In this document: in pieces, positions 6,110 through 18,600 of the stretch
How the letters are laid out: every line of letters begins with the position of its first letter
Numbering within the stretch: the stretch's first letter is position 1
Assembly: GCA_001871755.1 (NCBI GenBank)
Contig: MNXL01000364.1
Location: 1 to 20,209 of the forward strand
Length of the DNA: 20,209 nt
Reading direction: 5' to 3'
Source of the DNA: Anaerolineae bacterium CG2_30_64_16
GTDB taxonomy: Bacteria > Chloroflexota > Anaerolineae > CG2-30-64-16
Made by a program: the position numbers and the translations under genes
The notes under the pieces: model-generated
Database searches by the model: none
What the model saw: the letters and a program-made list of their open reading frames with translations, nothing else
Told to the model about the DNA's origin: nothing

Positions 6110-6397
6110 CTACAGCAGGTCGATCTGGTAGTCCACTAATTCCGCATCGAGCCGCCAATCGGCGAGGCTCTCGGCCACCCGGGTGAGCAGGCCATGGACG
6201 TAGTCGGGGCTGGCGGAGACGGCCGCGACCGCCAACACGGTGTGCCCCAACTGGTCCTGGTCCTCGACCTCAGCCACTGAGACGTTGAACTGGTTGCGCA
6301 CGCGCGCGATGAGCGGCTTCACGATCCCGCGCTTCTCTTTGAGCGAGGTGACGCCGGGCACATAGAGCTCGATGGTCAACAGGCCGACGGTGGTCAT
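6110..6397 (-). CDS. DUF503 (YlxP-like) protein
   Basis: A 95-residue protein of the DUF503/YlxP family. It shows the family's opening MTTVGLLTIELYVPG, the conserved SLKEKRGIVKPLIARVRN segment (from about residue 18), the middle NVSVAEVEDQD and the VDYQIDLL ending. In many bacteria it sits near rbfA and infB and is suspected to help ribosome maturation or RNA handling, but its function is unproven. The ATG at 6397 is chosen over upstream in-frame codons because it gives the normal family N-terminus and has GGGG seven bases upstream. The gene begins 22 bases after the histidine kinase stop. It is probably co-transcribed with the kinase and the following MEMO gene. The context here differs from the usual ribosomal neighbourhood. 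Confidence 0.88.
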   Translation of the reverse strand: MTTVGLLTIELYVPGVTSLKEKRGIVKPLIARVRNQFNVSVAEVEDQDQLGHTVLAVAAVSASPDYVHGLLTRVAESLADWRLDAELVDYQIDLL

Positions 6398-6419
6398 ATA
6401 GCAGCCCCGAAAAACCGCA

Positions 6420-10925
<4,506 letters not shown>

Positions 10926-11131
10926 CAGGTTTGCCTCTTCAGGGGCTGTGGCGAAGGTCTGCCGAGAACGTCAAGCGCTCAGTAGATCGCATCAGGCTCC
11001 CGGATGGCCGCTGCGCGCGCTGAGTTTTCGGGGGGCTCGGTGTGTCCACAGCAAGTTGGGTGTGGTCCGTGTCGTTAGAGCGCGAGAGCTGTTCTCAGGT
11101 GACCAGATTCTCCACGACTCCTGCAGTGTCC

Positions 11132-11160
11132 AGTATAAGACCCACCCTGGCTACCCGCAA
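11132..11160 (-). promoter_or_regulatory. Possible promoter upstream of the histidine kinase
   Basis: On the minus strand TTGCGG (11160-11155) and TATACT (11137-11132) are 17 bases apart, placing a start about 200 bases before the kinase ATG. The -10 matches well, the -35 only partly. The 290-base gap 10926-11215 otherwise shows no gene, terminator or repeat that I can support. Confidence 0.35.
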
Positions 11161-11215
11161 TGGTACTTTTGGCCTACTGGCGCGCTGCTGCTGTCTCCTC
11201 CCGGTCTGCAGAGGG

Positions 11216-11680
11216 TTATGGGCCGGCGGCCTGAACCCGCTCCAGGCCGCGCAAGACGAATTGCTGCTCGGATTCAAACGTCAGGAGGGCCGTCGCGTCC
11301 TGCAGACCGGCAGCCCAGCGCGGCCGGAAGTGGGCCTCCTCGGCCGTGGGACTGTCGAAGTGCGGGACGCCCCGCCCCGGCTCGGTCAACCGCATTAGAA
11401 AATAGTGCTCGGTGCGCCGGACGTGGGCGTCCTGCCAATCGAACTCGATCAGCGCCTCACCCAGGTCCGCCGCGATCGCCAGCCCACAGTAACCGGTCTC
11501 CTCGCACACCTCGCGCAGGGCGGCCTGCTCATCGCTTTCGCCCGGCTCAACGTGGCCCTTTGGCAGGCGGATCTCCCGGACCGGCCGACCGTCGCGCAAC
11601 ACCCAGCGCTCGATGAGCAGCACCCGGCCGGCGGCGTCCAGCACCACGCCGCCGGCTGCGCGGTAGGCCCTGATTTTCAT
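11216..11680 (-). CDS. Nudix hydrolase
   Basis: Hydrolyses a nucleoside diphosphate linked to some other moiety; the substrate is not predictable here. The 154-residue protein contains a complete Nudix box from Gly42 to Tyr64: G-X5-E at 42-48, then REVCEETGY at 56-64, which carries the metal-binding glutamates. Residues 5-25 and 90-98 supply the usual surrounding strands. I chose the ATG at 11680. It overlaps the lipM stop in an ATGA arrangement, indicating translational coupling, and gives a normal N-terminus, whereas an upstream start would only add residues read out of frame from lipM. The coupling with a lipoyl-attachment enzyme is not one I recognise as functional. A housekeeping role such as removing damaged or signalling nucleotides is possible. 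Confidence 0.93.
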   Translation of the reverse strand: MKIRAYRAAGGVVLDAAGRVLLIERWVLRDGRPVREIRLPKGHVEPGESDEQAALREVCEETGYCGLAIAADLGEALIEFDWQDAHVRRTEHYFLMRLTEPGRGVPHFDSPTAEEAHFRPRWAAGLQDATALLTFESEQQFVLRGLERVQAAGP

Positions 11681-12570
11681 GGTCGGCCGGTCCATTCGGG
11701 GTGGGCGTACTTGTCCCGCGCCAGCTCGGCGGCCCACGTCTGCTCGGCCTCCGTCAACGCGCCCGACACCAGCATGATCGCCAAGGCCGCGGCGAAGCCC
11801 GCCTCCAGCGCGGCCATCGCCTCGGCGAAGCTGATCGGCCGGCCCGCGGCCGCTTCGGCAGTGATGGCGTGGCCGGCCAGGGAGCGGCGGAGCGCATCGG
11901 CCTCAGCTTCGGGCAGCGTCAGGCAGTCGATCAGCCGGGCCAGGTCGCCGGTCAGGGGCAGCGAGCCGTGCTGGAGCACGAAGCCGGCGCGCCGGCTTTG
12001 CGCGCTGCCCAGCAGCTTGCGGCCGTTCACGATGATCTCGTATGCCGACGGTACCTCAAAGCACGCGGCCGAAGCCGCCGCGCCCGCGCGATTGGCGCCC
12101 GGCGCGGCCTCAGCCGGAATGCCCAGCCGCTGCAACCCGGCCACCAACCCCCGCGCCAGCCGCAAATAGGCGTCCAACACCCCGCCCGCCATCACCGGGT
12201 GGTCGGCCGCCGCGACGACGCTGTAGGTCAACTCATCGGTGTGCAAAATGGCGCGGCCGCCGGTGGGGCGCCGCACGATGTCATAGCCCAGCGCCGCGCG
12301 CCGACCGGCATCGACGTCGGCCAGGGCCTGGTGTTTGCCCAGCGAGACACACGGCGGCGCCCACCCATAGAAGCGCAGCGTGGGCGGGGCGATGCCTTGC
12401 GCCACAGCTCGCCCAATCGCTTCGTCGATGGCCATGTTCGCCGCGCCGGTTGCCGGACCGTGGCGCAGGAGACGCCAAGAGGTATTGGGTATTGGGTATG
12501 GGGGATTGGCTGATTCGCCGATCCTTCGCCGTCGTTCAGGACCGGTTTGCTGATTGGCTGATTCGCCCAT
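11677..12570 (-). CDS. lipM: LipM-type octanoyltransferase / lipoate-protein ligase family
   Basis: Transfers an octanoyl or lipoyl group to a carrier such as GcvH, supporting glycine cleavage and 2-oxoacid dehydrogenases. The 297-residue protein has RRPTGGRAILH at 100-110, the LipM-like ACFEVPSAYEI with candidate catalytic Cys170, NGRKLLGSAQSRR with Lys185, and a C-terminal KYAHPEW. The Cys-centred segment fits Bacillus LipM better than LplA, but the ligase activity cannot be excluded. The start at 12570 is supported by AAGGA seven bases upstream. The core family fold begins only at residue 32 (WRLL). Residues 2-31 are encoded by dispersed repeats: GESAN occurs twice, 16 codons apart, and PIPNT derives from the CCAATACCC repeat. 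The Nudix gene overlaps its stop by four bases. Confidence 0.85.
   Translation of the reverse strand: MGESANQQTGPERRRRIGESANPPYPIPNTSWRLLRHGPATGAANMAIDEAIGRAVAQGIAPPTLRFYGWAPPCVSLGKHQALADVDAGRRAALGYDIVRRPTGGRAILHTDELTYSVVAAADHPVMAGGVLDAYLRLARGLVAGLQRLGIPAEAAPGANRAGAAASAACFEVPSAYEIIVNGRKLLGSAQSRRAGFVLQHGSLPLTGDLARLIDCLTLPEAEADALRRSLAGHAITAEAAAGRPISFAEAMAALEAGFAAALAIMLVSGALTEAEQTWAAELARDKYAHPEWTGRP
12481..12567. repeat. Dispersed repeat sequence forming the lipM 5' coding region
   Basis: GGTATTGGGTATTGGGTAT (12481-12499) belongs to the same family as the hairpin at 1025-1110. Next to it are two exact 16-base direct repeats, GATTGGCTGATTCGCC, at 12504-12519 and 12552-12567. They lie 48 bases apart and so stay in the same reading frame. 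All of it is read as lipM codons 2-31. Confidence 0.85.
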
Positions 12571-12580
12571 GCGCTGTTCC

Positions 12581-12609
12581 TTTATACAATGAGGCATGCT
12601 TGTTGACAA
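12581..12609 (-). promoter_or_regulatory. Candidate promoter for lipM-nudix
   Basis: On the minus strand TTGTCA (12609-12604) and TATAAA (12586-12581) are 17 bases apart, five of six matches each. The predicted start would fall only a few bases ahead of the lipM ATG at 12570, giving an almost leaderless message. Its AAGGA ribosome site would then be transcribed only on read-through from upstream genes. The promoter may be real or coincidental. Confidence 0.45.
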
Positions 12610-12663
12610 CATGCCCGCTCCCCCGGTCAACTCGGCCCCCCACCCCGATCTGCAGGAAATCTG

Positions 12664-13371
12664 TCATTGCGTCCGGTACTCGCACGTCGGAAAACAACAG
12701 CGGTCGCGCGCGCCCTCCAGGGTCACGCGCAGGAAGCCTTCGCCGCACGCGGCGGACAACCCCAGCCGGCGGCGGGTGTAGTCGTCGGCGGCCACGGTCG
12801 CGCCCGCCCGGCGGCCCAGGCCGGCGAGGAGGGCGAACGCGTCGCCCAACTCGACCGCGGTCGGCGTCAATCCGGGGCGGTCGCCTTTGTAGCCCAGGAG
12901 CAGCAGGCAATGCGCGCCCTGCCGTAACGCCGCGCCGGCCCAACCGGTCACCTGGGCCAGGCCGCCCGCCAGCAGGAGCAGATTGACCACGGCCGCCGGG
13001 TGGGCGACCAGCGCGGTCCACGCACCCTTGCCGGCTGAGACACCGAAACTATCCAGCAGGCCGGCGCCGGCCAAACGCGCCACCAGATCGGGCGCGCGGG
13101 CATTGGTGGTCAGCCCGGTACGCAGGCCCCGCTCGCGGGCGGCTTCCAGCAGCGCGGGCAGCGCCGGATGGAGGGTCGGCTCGCCGCCGCCCAGCGCGAC
13201 CGCTTCGATCCCTGCGCCGGCCAGCTCGTCCAGCAGCGCGGTGAATTGCGCGACCGGCATGTCCTGCTCAGCCTTGGGTTGGTCGCAGTAGGGGCAGGCG
13301 TTGTTGCAGCGGCGGGTGATCTCGACCGATGCCAGCCGCAGACGGTCAGACGGCCAGGTCGGGGCCTTCAT
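12664..13371 (-). CDS. Small radical SAM protein of unknown function
   Basis: Predicted [4Fe-4S] enzyme using S-adenosylmethionine radical chemistry. The 235-residue protein has the cluster motif C-X3-C-X2-C (Cys22, 26, 29 in CNNACPYC) and GGGEPTLHP at 61-69, the SAM-binding segment. It is shorter than most radical SAM enzymes. The C-terminus holds four more cysteines (Cys209, 225, 226, 230), hinting at an additional metal or cluster site like a reduced SPASM-type tail. The start at 13371 has GAGGA eight bases upstream and lies inside the end of the preceding gene, a 26-base overlap, so the two are coupled. A protease and a regulator lie further upstream in the same run. Substrate unknown; peptide modification is one possibility but no precursor peptide gene is visible. 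Confidence 0.88.
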   Translation of the reverse strand: MKAPTWPSDRLRLASVEITRRCNNACPYCDQPKAEQDMPVAQFTALLDELAGAGIEAVALGGGEPTLHPALPALLEAARERGLRTGLTTNARAPDLVARLAGAGLLDSFGVSAGKGAWTALVAHPAAVVNLLLLAGGLAQVTGWAGAALRQGAHCLLLLGYKGDRPGLTPTAVELGDAFALLAGLGRRAGATVAADDYTRRRLGLSAACGEGFLRVTLEGARDRCCFPTCEYRTQ

Positions 13372-14350
13372 CTGGGTTGTCCTCGGCCGCTTCGTTCTCG
13401 TCCTCGGCGGCCCACAGGCCCGGCAGCCGATCCCACGGCGACCGGTGCAACTCGTCGTAGATGTGTTGCAGCGCGGCGGCCCCGTCGGCGGTGTAGAGAC
13501 TTTTGGCCTGCTCGATCAGGGCCAGGAACCGCTGTTCCATGAACGGCCGCGCCTGGCCGAAGCCCTGGCAGGCGGTCCACAGGTGATAGAACAGGGCCGC
13601 GCGCTGGTAGAGGTAGGGCAGCGGCTCCTCGGCCGCGGCGCACCACTTCTCGAACTCGACACTCAGCCGGACAGCCAGCGCGGCCCAGCGCACGCGTTCG
13701 GCCGGTTCGACGCTGGCCGGCTCCAACCGGGCCAGCTCGTATTCCATGACGGCTGCGGCCCGCGTATTGACCTCTTGCAGCGCCTTCTCCACTCGTTGTG
13801 CCGTGTCGCGCACCCACCGCTGCCCAACCTCCGGCCAACGCGCCCGCTCGCGCAGCACTTCGCCGGCGTACTCCTCTGCCAGTTGTGCGCGATGTTCGGC
13901 CATCGCCTTCGGCAAGTCCGTGGACATCGGGGAGATGCCCGGTTCCTCCCAGCGGTCCCAACGGATGCCGTCGGCCAGGTCGGAAATGTACTGCTCGCGC
14001 GTCTCCGGCTCGGGGCCGCCCTGGGACAAGAGCAAGGTCCGACCCAGTTCGAATCGGCCCAGGCCGCGTTCGGCCGCCTGGGCGAGAAGCTTTTTCAGCG
14101 GCTTCTCGTCTTGCTTCATGCCCTCACGGTTGCCGAAGATGGGGGGGTAGCCGCCATCGCCCGGCAACTCGAGCCGAAAGCCGCTCCACGCCCGTTCGAC
14201 TTCAGGGCCGAGCTCCCGCGCCAGGGCGCCGAGTTGGCTCTGCAAGGCGCGGGCGCGGTCGAAGTCGATATGGCGCAGCACGTTTTCCAGTTCTTCAGCC
14301 AGCGAGATCACCAGGCCGGGATCGCTGCATTCGACGAGAAGCTGGCGCAT
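13346..14350 (-). CDS. Helical protein of unknown function coupled to a radical SAM gene
   Basis: I do not recognise this 334-residue protein. It appears mostly alpha-helical, with a likely heptad-rich N-terminal stretch (residues 15-50), several Trp/Glu-rich helices in the middle (125-160), and a strongly acidic tail (about 308-330). No signal peptide, membrane segment, or paired-cysteine motif is visible. An excellent ribosome-binding site, AGGAGGTG, stands five bases before the ATG. The gene starts 17 bases after the aspartic protease stop, and its own end overlaps the radical SAM start by 26 bases. Co-translation suggests that it works with the radical SAM enzyme, as partner, substrate or scaffold; that is inference. 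Codon use looks like that of its neighbours. Confidence 0.85.
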   Translation of the reverse strand: MRQLLVECSDPGLVISLAEELENVLRHIDFDRARALQSQLGALARELGPEVERAWSGFRLELPGDGGYPPIFGNREGMKQDEKPLKKLLAQAAERGLGRFELGRTLLLSQGGPEPETREQYISDLADGIRWDRWEEPGISPMSTDLPKAMAEHRAQLAEEYAGEVLRERARWPEVGQRWVRDTAQRVEKALQEVNTRAAAVMEYELARLEPASVEPAERVRWAALAVRLSVEFEKWCAAAEEPLPYLYQRAALFYHLWTACQGFGQARPFMEQRFLALIEQAKSLYTADGAAALQHIYDELHRSPWDRLPGLWAAEDENEAAEDNPDEGPDLAV

Positions 14351-14367
14351 AGTTACACCTCCTCAGC

Positions 14368-14742
14368 TTACGGGTCCACCAGGTCAAACGTCTGGTTCTT
14401 ACCGTCGAAGGTTGCCACGAAATGGCTCAAAACGTCGCGGCCGATCAGTATTTGGCTGCGCGGGGTGGCGATGGCCGTTAGCGCCTCGACGGTGTGTCCT
14501 GCCACTGTAACGGTGACGACATACGCGGGGGTTTGCGTGGGCAGTCCATCGTAGCCCGCGACCCATACGTCGGTTTTCGACTTCAAGCCCAGCACCTTGA
14601 CAGCAGTCAAAGGGAGAACGGAGATACCGGCGCCCGTATCCAGTTTGCCATCCAGCGAGGTCATTCTCCCAGAAGCGGCATTGGTCACCTGTACTGGTAG
14701 AATCGCAACTGGCGGTCGTTCACTCGTGTCGTAAGGATACAT
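14368..14742 (-). CDS. Retropepsin-like aspartic protease (clan AA)
   Basis: A 124-residue single-lobe protein with LDTGAGISVLP at 34-44. Asp35-Thr-Gly-Ala is the catalytic loop of retroviral-type aspartic proteases. The second family motif, ILIGRDVL, is at 98-105. Such proteases act as homodimers. No membrane segment or signal peptide is present, so it should be cytoplasmic. The ATG at 14742 lies inside the end of the upstream HTH gene, a 23-base overlap, which points to coupled translation; an earlier in-frame start would lengthen the overlap without adding a family motif. Bacterial clan AA proteins of this size often sit beside DUF5678-type genes. Whether it cleaves the partner, a host protein or nothing is unknown. 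Protease fold confident, activity inferred. Confidence 0.9.
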   Translation of the reverse strand: MYPYDTSERPPVAILPVQVTNAASGRMTSLDGKLDTGAGISVLPLTAVKVLGLKSKTDVWVAGYDGLPTQTPAYVVTVTVAGHTVEALTAIATPRSQILIGRDVLSHFVATFDGKNQTFDLVDP

Positions 14743-15478
14743 GGCGCACGATTTCCAGAGACGGCACCTCGTAAACACGTGGTTCGGCGCGCACTTCCTG
14801 AATGTACACCGGTTCCCAGTCTTGGGCGATTACCCGGCCGGCCAGCTCGCGTTCGTCGGCGTCTGAGTCTACCACTCGTCCGTCGTGAATTGCCACGAAT
14901 TGTCCTGGGTGAGTCTTGAGCAGCTCCGGCAGCAGCCGCTGGAACGCGGCGCGCTCGGTCTGCAGGTAGGCCAGTTGTGCCTGATTCCAGGCCTGGTAGT
15001 TGCGCCACGCCTGGAAGGCCTGATACTCATCGGGGGGGATCAGCGCGGCGATTGGCCGGCCGTCAAGCTCCAGAACCACAGGGCCTTCGCTGAGCGCTGC
15101 TTCATCGAATGGTACGCCATAGATGGACGGCGGCTCGTGAACGGTGATGACCCGGGCCTTCAGCGCATACTCGCCCTGGGGGGGTGCTTCCAGGTTGGTC
15201 AGCCCGGCTTCGACAACAGCGGCTTGCCCTCGCGCTTGCTCCGCCGATGCGGCATCCCGCGCGGGTGGTTGCATCTCGACACCCGTCGTGGTGGCAGGCG
15301 CGGTCATTTCGCGTTTCAACCGCTCCACCTCTTCCACGGGTACCCGGCGATAACGGCTGCCGGGCAGGCGGATCATGCGAATCAGACCGCGCTTTTCCCA
15401 ACTGCGCAGTGTTTGCTCATGGACGCCCAACTCCTGGGCCGCGCGCTTCAGGGTCAGGTGCACCTGCAGTTTGCTCAT
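14720..15478 (-). CDS. MerR-type HTH protein with Phd-like and DUF5678-like segments
   Basis: A 252-residue protein. Residues 6-57 form a MerR/excisionase-type winged helix (LTLKRAAQELGVHEQTLRSW and a short wing), followed by an Ala-rich linker (about 60-100). Residues 130-155 (PVVLELDGRPIAALIPPDEY) resemble the Phd/YefM antitoxin fold. Residues 190-245 (FVAIHDGRVVDSDADERELA onward) resemble DUF5678, a small domain often encoded next to retropepsin-like proteins. It is the first gene of a tightly packed run, with its own strong promoter 23 bases upstream of the ATG region and direct repeats overlapping that promoter, so autoregulation is plausible. The protease gene overlaps its end. It could be the DNA-binding half of a toxin-antitoxin-like pair, but that is unproven. 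Domain assignments beyond the HTH are by resemblance. Confidence 0.85.
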   Translation of the reverse strand: MSKLQVHLTLKRAAQELGVHEQTLRSWEKRGLIRMIRLPGSRYRRVPVEEVERLKREMTAPATTTGVEMQPPARDAASAEQARGQAAVVEAGLTNLEAPPQGEYALKARVITVHEPPSIYGVPFDEAALSEGPVVLELDGRPIAALIPPDEYQAFQAWRNYQAWNQAQLAYLQTERAAFQRLLPELLKTHPGQFVAIHDGRVVDSDADERELAGRVIAQDWEPVYIQEVRAEPRVYEVPSLEIVRHVSLRHE

Positions 15479-15507
15479 AGCCTGTCTCCCGGTCTCATGC
15501 TGTCAAC

Positions 15508-15536
15508 ATTATACAACATTTGTCAGAATATCGCAA
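15508..15536 (-). promoter_or_regulatory. Promoter for the HTH-protease operon, with possible operator repeats
   Basis: On the minus strand TTGCGA (15536-15531) lies 17 bases from a perfect TATAAT (15513-15508), with predicted initiation near 15501. Two direct copies of AATGTTG, ten bases apart, and two copies of TGACA overlap the -10 and spacer. They make a candidate binding site for the HTH protein encoded immediately downstream. The 213-base gap 15479-15691 holds nothing else that I can name. Confidence 0.7.
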
Positions 15537-15691
15537 GGGGATCTTTTCAACCAAGCGGGGGGACTTCCGAAGTCGGACGCAGGCCGCGCACTTGTAACAT
15601 CAAGTAGCCCATCAGGGCAATTCCGGGTTGCGGCAAGGAGGGGGGAGTGTTTCGAATAGCTAACGTGGCTGCGCGGTGGCACGTGCGGTAC

Positions 15692-18600
15692 CTATTCGCC
15701 CGCCGGCAAGAAGCCCGGCGCCGATTGGATGGGCTTGCTCCGCCAGTGCGAGCGCTCGGCGTTGTCCGGGAAGCGCGAAAGGAGGGTGGCCGCGTCGGGC
15801 AGTTGGAGCTTGTCACCCGGCTGGAGGTCGGCCTTGTTGGCCTTCTCGACCAGTGGTTTGGCCGGCAGGCTGAAGATGCCGATTTGATCGCCCTGCTTGT
15901 GGTAGCGGCTCTCGATGTAGGCCAGGCCCAGGATGATGCCGTCCACGTCCACTGCCGCGCTGGTGACCCAGCCGATCGCCTGGCCGCGCTTGTTGACTAC
16001 GGGATCGCCGGTCTTGGGCATGCGCACACCCGTCTTGTTCATGCGGAAGCGGGCGATCTCCAGCTTGCGCGTCTTCTCACGCGTGATGTAAGCCGTCCGG
16101 CCGATGAAGTACGGCTTGTGCAGCTTGACGTAGCCGGGGAAGCCAGCTCCCGACGGTGTGATGTCGAACGGCCCGGCCAGGTCGTGACCGTACAACGGCA
16201 ACCCGGCCTCGGTGCGGGTGCTATCCCGCGCGGCCAGGCCGCACGGTTGGATGCCGAAAGGCTTGCCGGCTTCCAGCAGCGTTTCCCAGAAGTCCACGGC
16301 CCGGTCGGGATGGACGAACAGTTCGTAAGCGATGCTCTCGCCGGTGTAGCCGGTGCGGGAGACGACCAGATCAAAGCGTTCCCCTGAGCTTGTCGAAGGG
16401 TCATGTAACTCACACTCGATCAGCTCGGTCTTGCGCACGCGCGCCAGCCGGTCTTTGAGGCGGGGGTCATCCGTCAGACTTTGCAAGATGGGCAGCGCCG
16501 CCGGGCCTTGTAACGCCAGGTCAACGCGCATGTCCTTTCCGCTGGATGGGTCTTTCAAGTTGCGCAGTGTGGCCGGACGCAGCACTTTCAGGTCTTGGCG
16601 TTCCCGATCGAGCAATACTTCGCCGTTGTTGACCGCGTTGAGCCAGGCCCAGTCCTTGTCGGCGTTGGAGGCGTTGACCACCATCAGGTATCTGTCCCTG
16701 GCCAGGCGATAGGTCAGCAGGTCGTCGATCACGTGGCCGTCGGGGTCCAGGAAGTAGCTGTAATAGCTTTCCCCCGGATTGTACCAGCGGGAATAGTTGG
16801 TGCAAACCAGGTCCAGGAACTCGGTGGCGTGCGGCCCGCTGATCTCGAAGACGCCCATGTGGGCCACGTCGAACAGGCCGGCGGCCCGCCGAACGGCCCG
16901 GTGCTCGTCCAATACGCCGGTGTACCAGACCGGCATCTCCCAACCGGCGAACGGGATGACGTGGCTGGTGTGGGCTTTGTGCCATTCGTAAAGCGGCGTG
17001 CGCTTCAGCGGCGCGTCTGTGGGCTCTTCCCACTTGAATTCGGGCAGCTCAGGGCGTTCTCGGACAGACGCCAGGGCCTTTTGGCCGACGAAGTAAGGCT
17101 GGCGTAACTCGAACATCTCCGGGTGGGCCGCGCACAGGCCGAGGCCATCAGGCCGCCCGGAGTCAGGGGTGTAATCGGGGTACTGGCTATAATCGGGCAG
17201 GCCGGCCTCGATGCGCAAGGTTTTGAACGTCGCGTGACTGGCTGGGGTCGCGCCGGCCTGGATCAACCGGTCGTAAGCTGCTTGCAATTGATCGGCGGGC
17301 AGCGCCAGCTCGATGTTGTCGTCGCCGTGGCGGAAGATATGGTCCGGGGCCAGGTTCAACGCGTCTACCAACTCGCTGGCCTTGGGGCCACGCAATCCCA
17401 GTACGGCCCTGTGATTTTCCCCTGCCTGCTGCAAGTCTTCGACGATCATGGGCCCTTCGACCTTGGCGAAGATGTCGTCCGGGTCGAAAAGCGTGTAGCC
17501 ATCGCCCAGCGCCCGCAGCCAGGCCTTGACCCGCGTATGGTTTTCTGGGCTGGTGCGGATCAGGTAGCGGTCCCGGCCGATGTCATCGAGGGGCAGGCGC
17601 AGGATCGAGACGTCGTCGATCACCTGGGAGTTTTTGTTCAGGATGAAAGCGGATTGGCACTGACCTGGTTCGAGCGCGGCGACGTCGCTGGTCATAACTT
17701 GTTGTATGCCCGGTTCAGCCCGGTTACCTGTCACCAAAAGCAGGCCATGCTGGCTCAGGTCGAACAAGGCTGCTCCGGTGCGCGTCGCGGTCAGTTCGGC
17801 TTTCTGGTCCGGGCTTTGAGCCGGCTTGAGCTCATCGTGGGCGCGTGCGATTGGCTCAAGCATCTCGTAGTAATGGGGGTACCCGGCGCCCCGGTCCGCG
17901 GTTTCAGCCGCGCCTTTGGCAGCCAGTTGAGCCACTTCGTATTTGATTTCCTCGAACACGTCCAGGTCCATTTTGCCACGCGGCAGTTCGCCGATCAGGC
18001 CGATGTAACTGAACGACTGGATATGGGTCACGGTTTTGTGGATCAGACCGGCGACCTGGTCTATTTCTTCCGGGCCAAAGCCGCGTTGGGTGAGCCAGGG
18101 TGTGCCCAGGCGGATGCCCATGGCCAACGATGTCATTTCATCGCCGGGGATGGTGTTTTTGTTGGTGACGATGCCCGCCATATCCAGGATGCGCACTGCT
18201 GGCTCGCCGCGCAGCGGGAAGCCGGTCTTGGTTTTGACACTGTTCAGGTCCAACATGCAAAAATGGGTGTCAGTGCCGCCGTAAGCCAGCTTGAGGCCAC
18301 GTTTGACCAGGCCATTGGCCAGGGCAGCCGCGTTTTCCTTGATCTGGAATTGTAGCTTGCGGAACGGTTCCGTTTGGGCGATCTTGAAAGCCACGGCCAT
18401 GGCCGCGAACTTTTGCGTGTGGGGGCCACCCTGCTGACCAGGGAAGACACCCATGTCAATGCGGTTGGCCAGTTCTTCGTCCGTGGTCATGATGACTGCG
18501 CCCCGGGGGCCACAAAAGGTTTTGTGGGTGGTGAAGGTGATCACGTCGGCGATGCCAACCGGGCTAGGGAAAGCGCCAGCGATGACCATGCCGGCCGGAT

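Noticed and set aside
17123..18355. Plus-strand open frame of 410 codons
   Set aside because: Entirely antisense to the glyA-gcvT fusion, whose conserved motifs fix the minus strand as coding.
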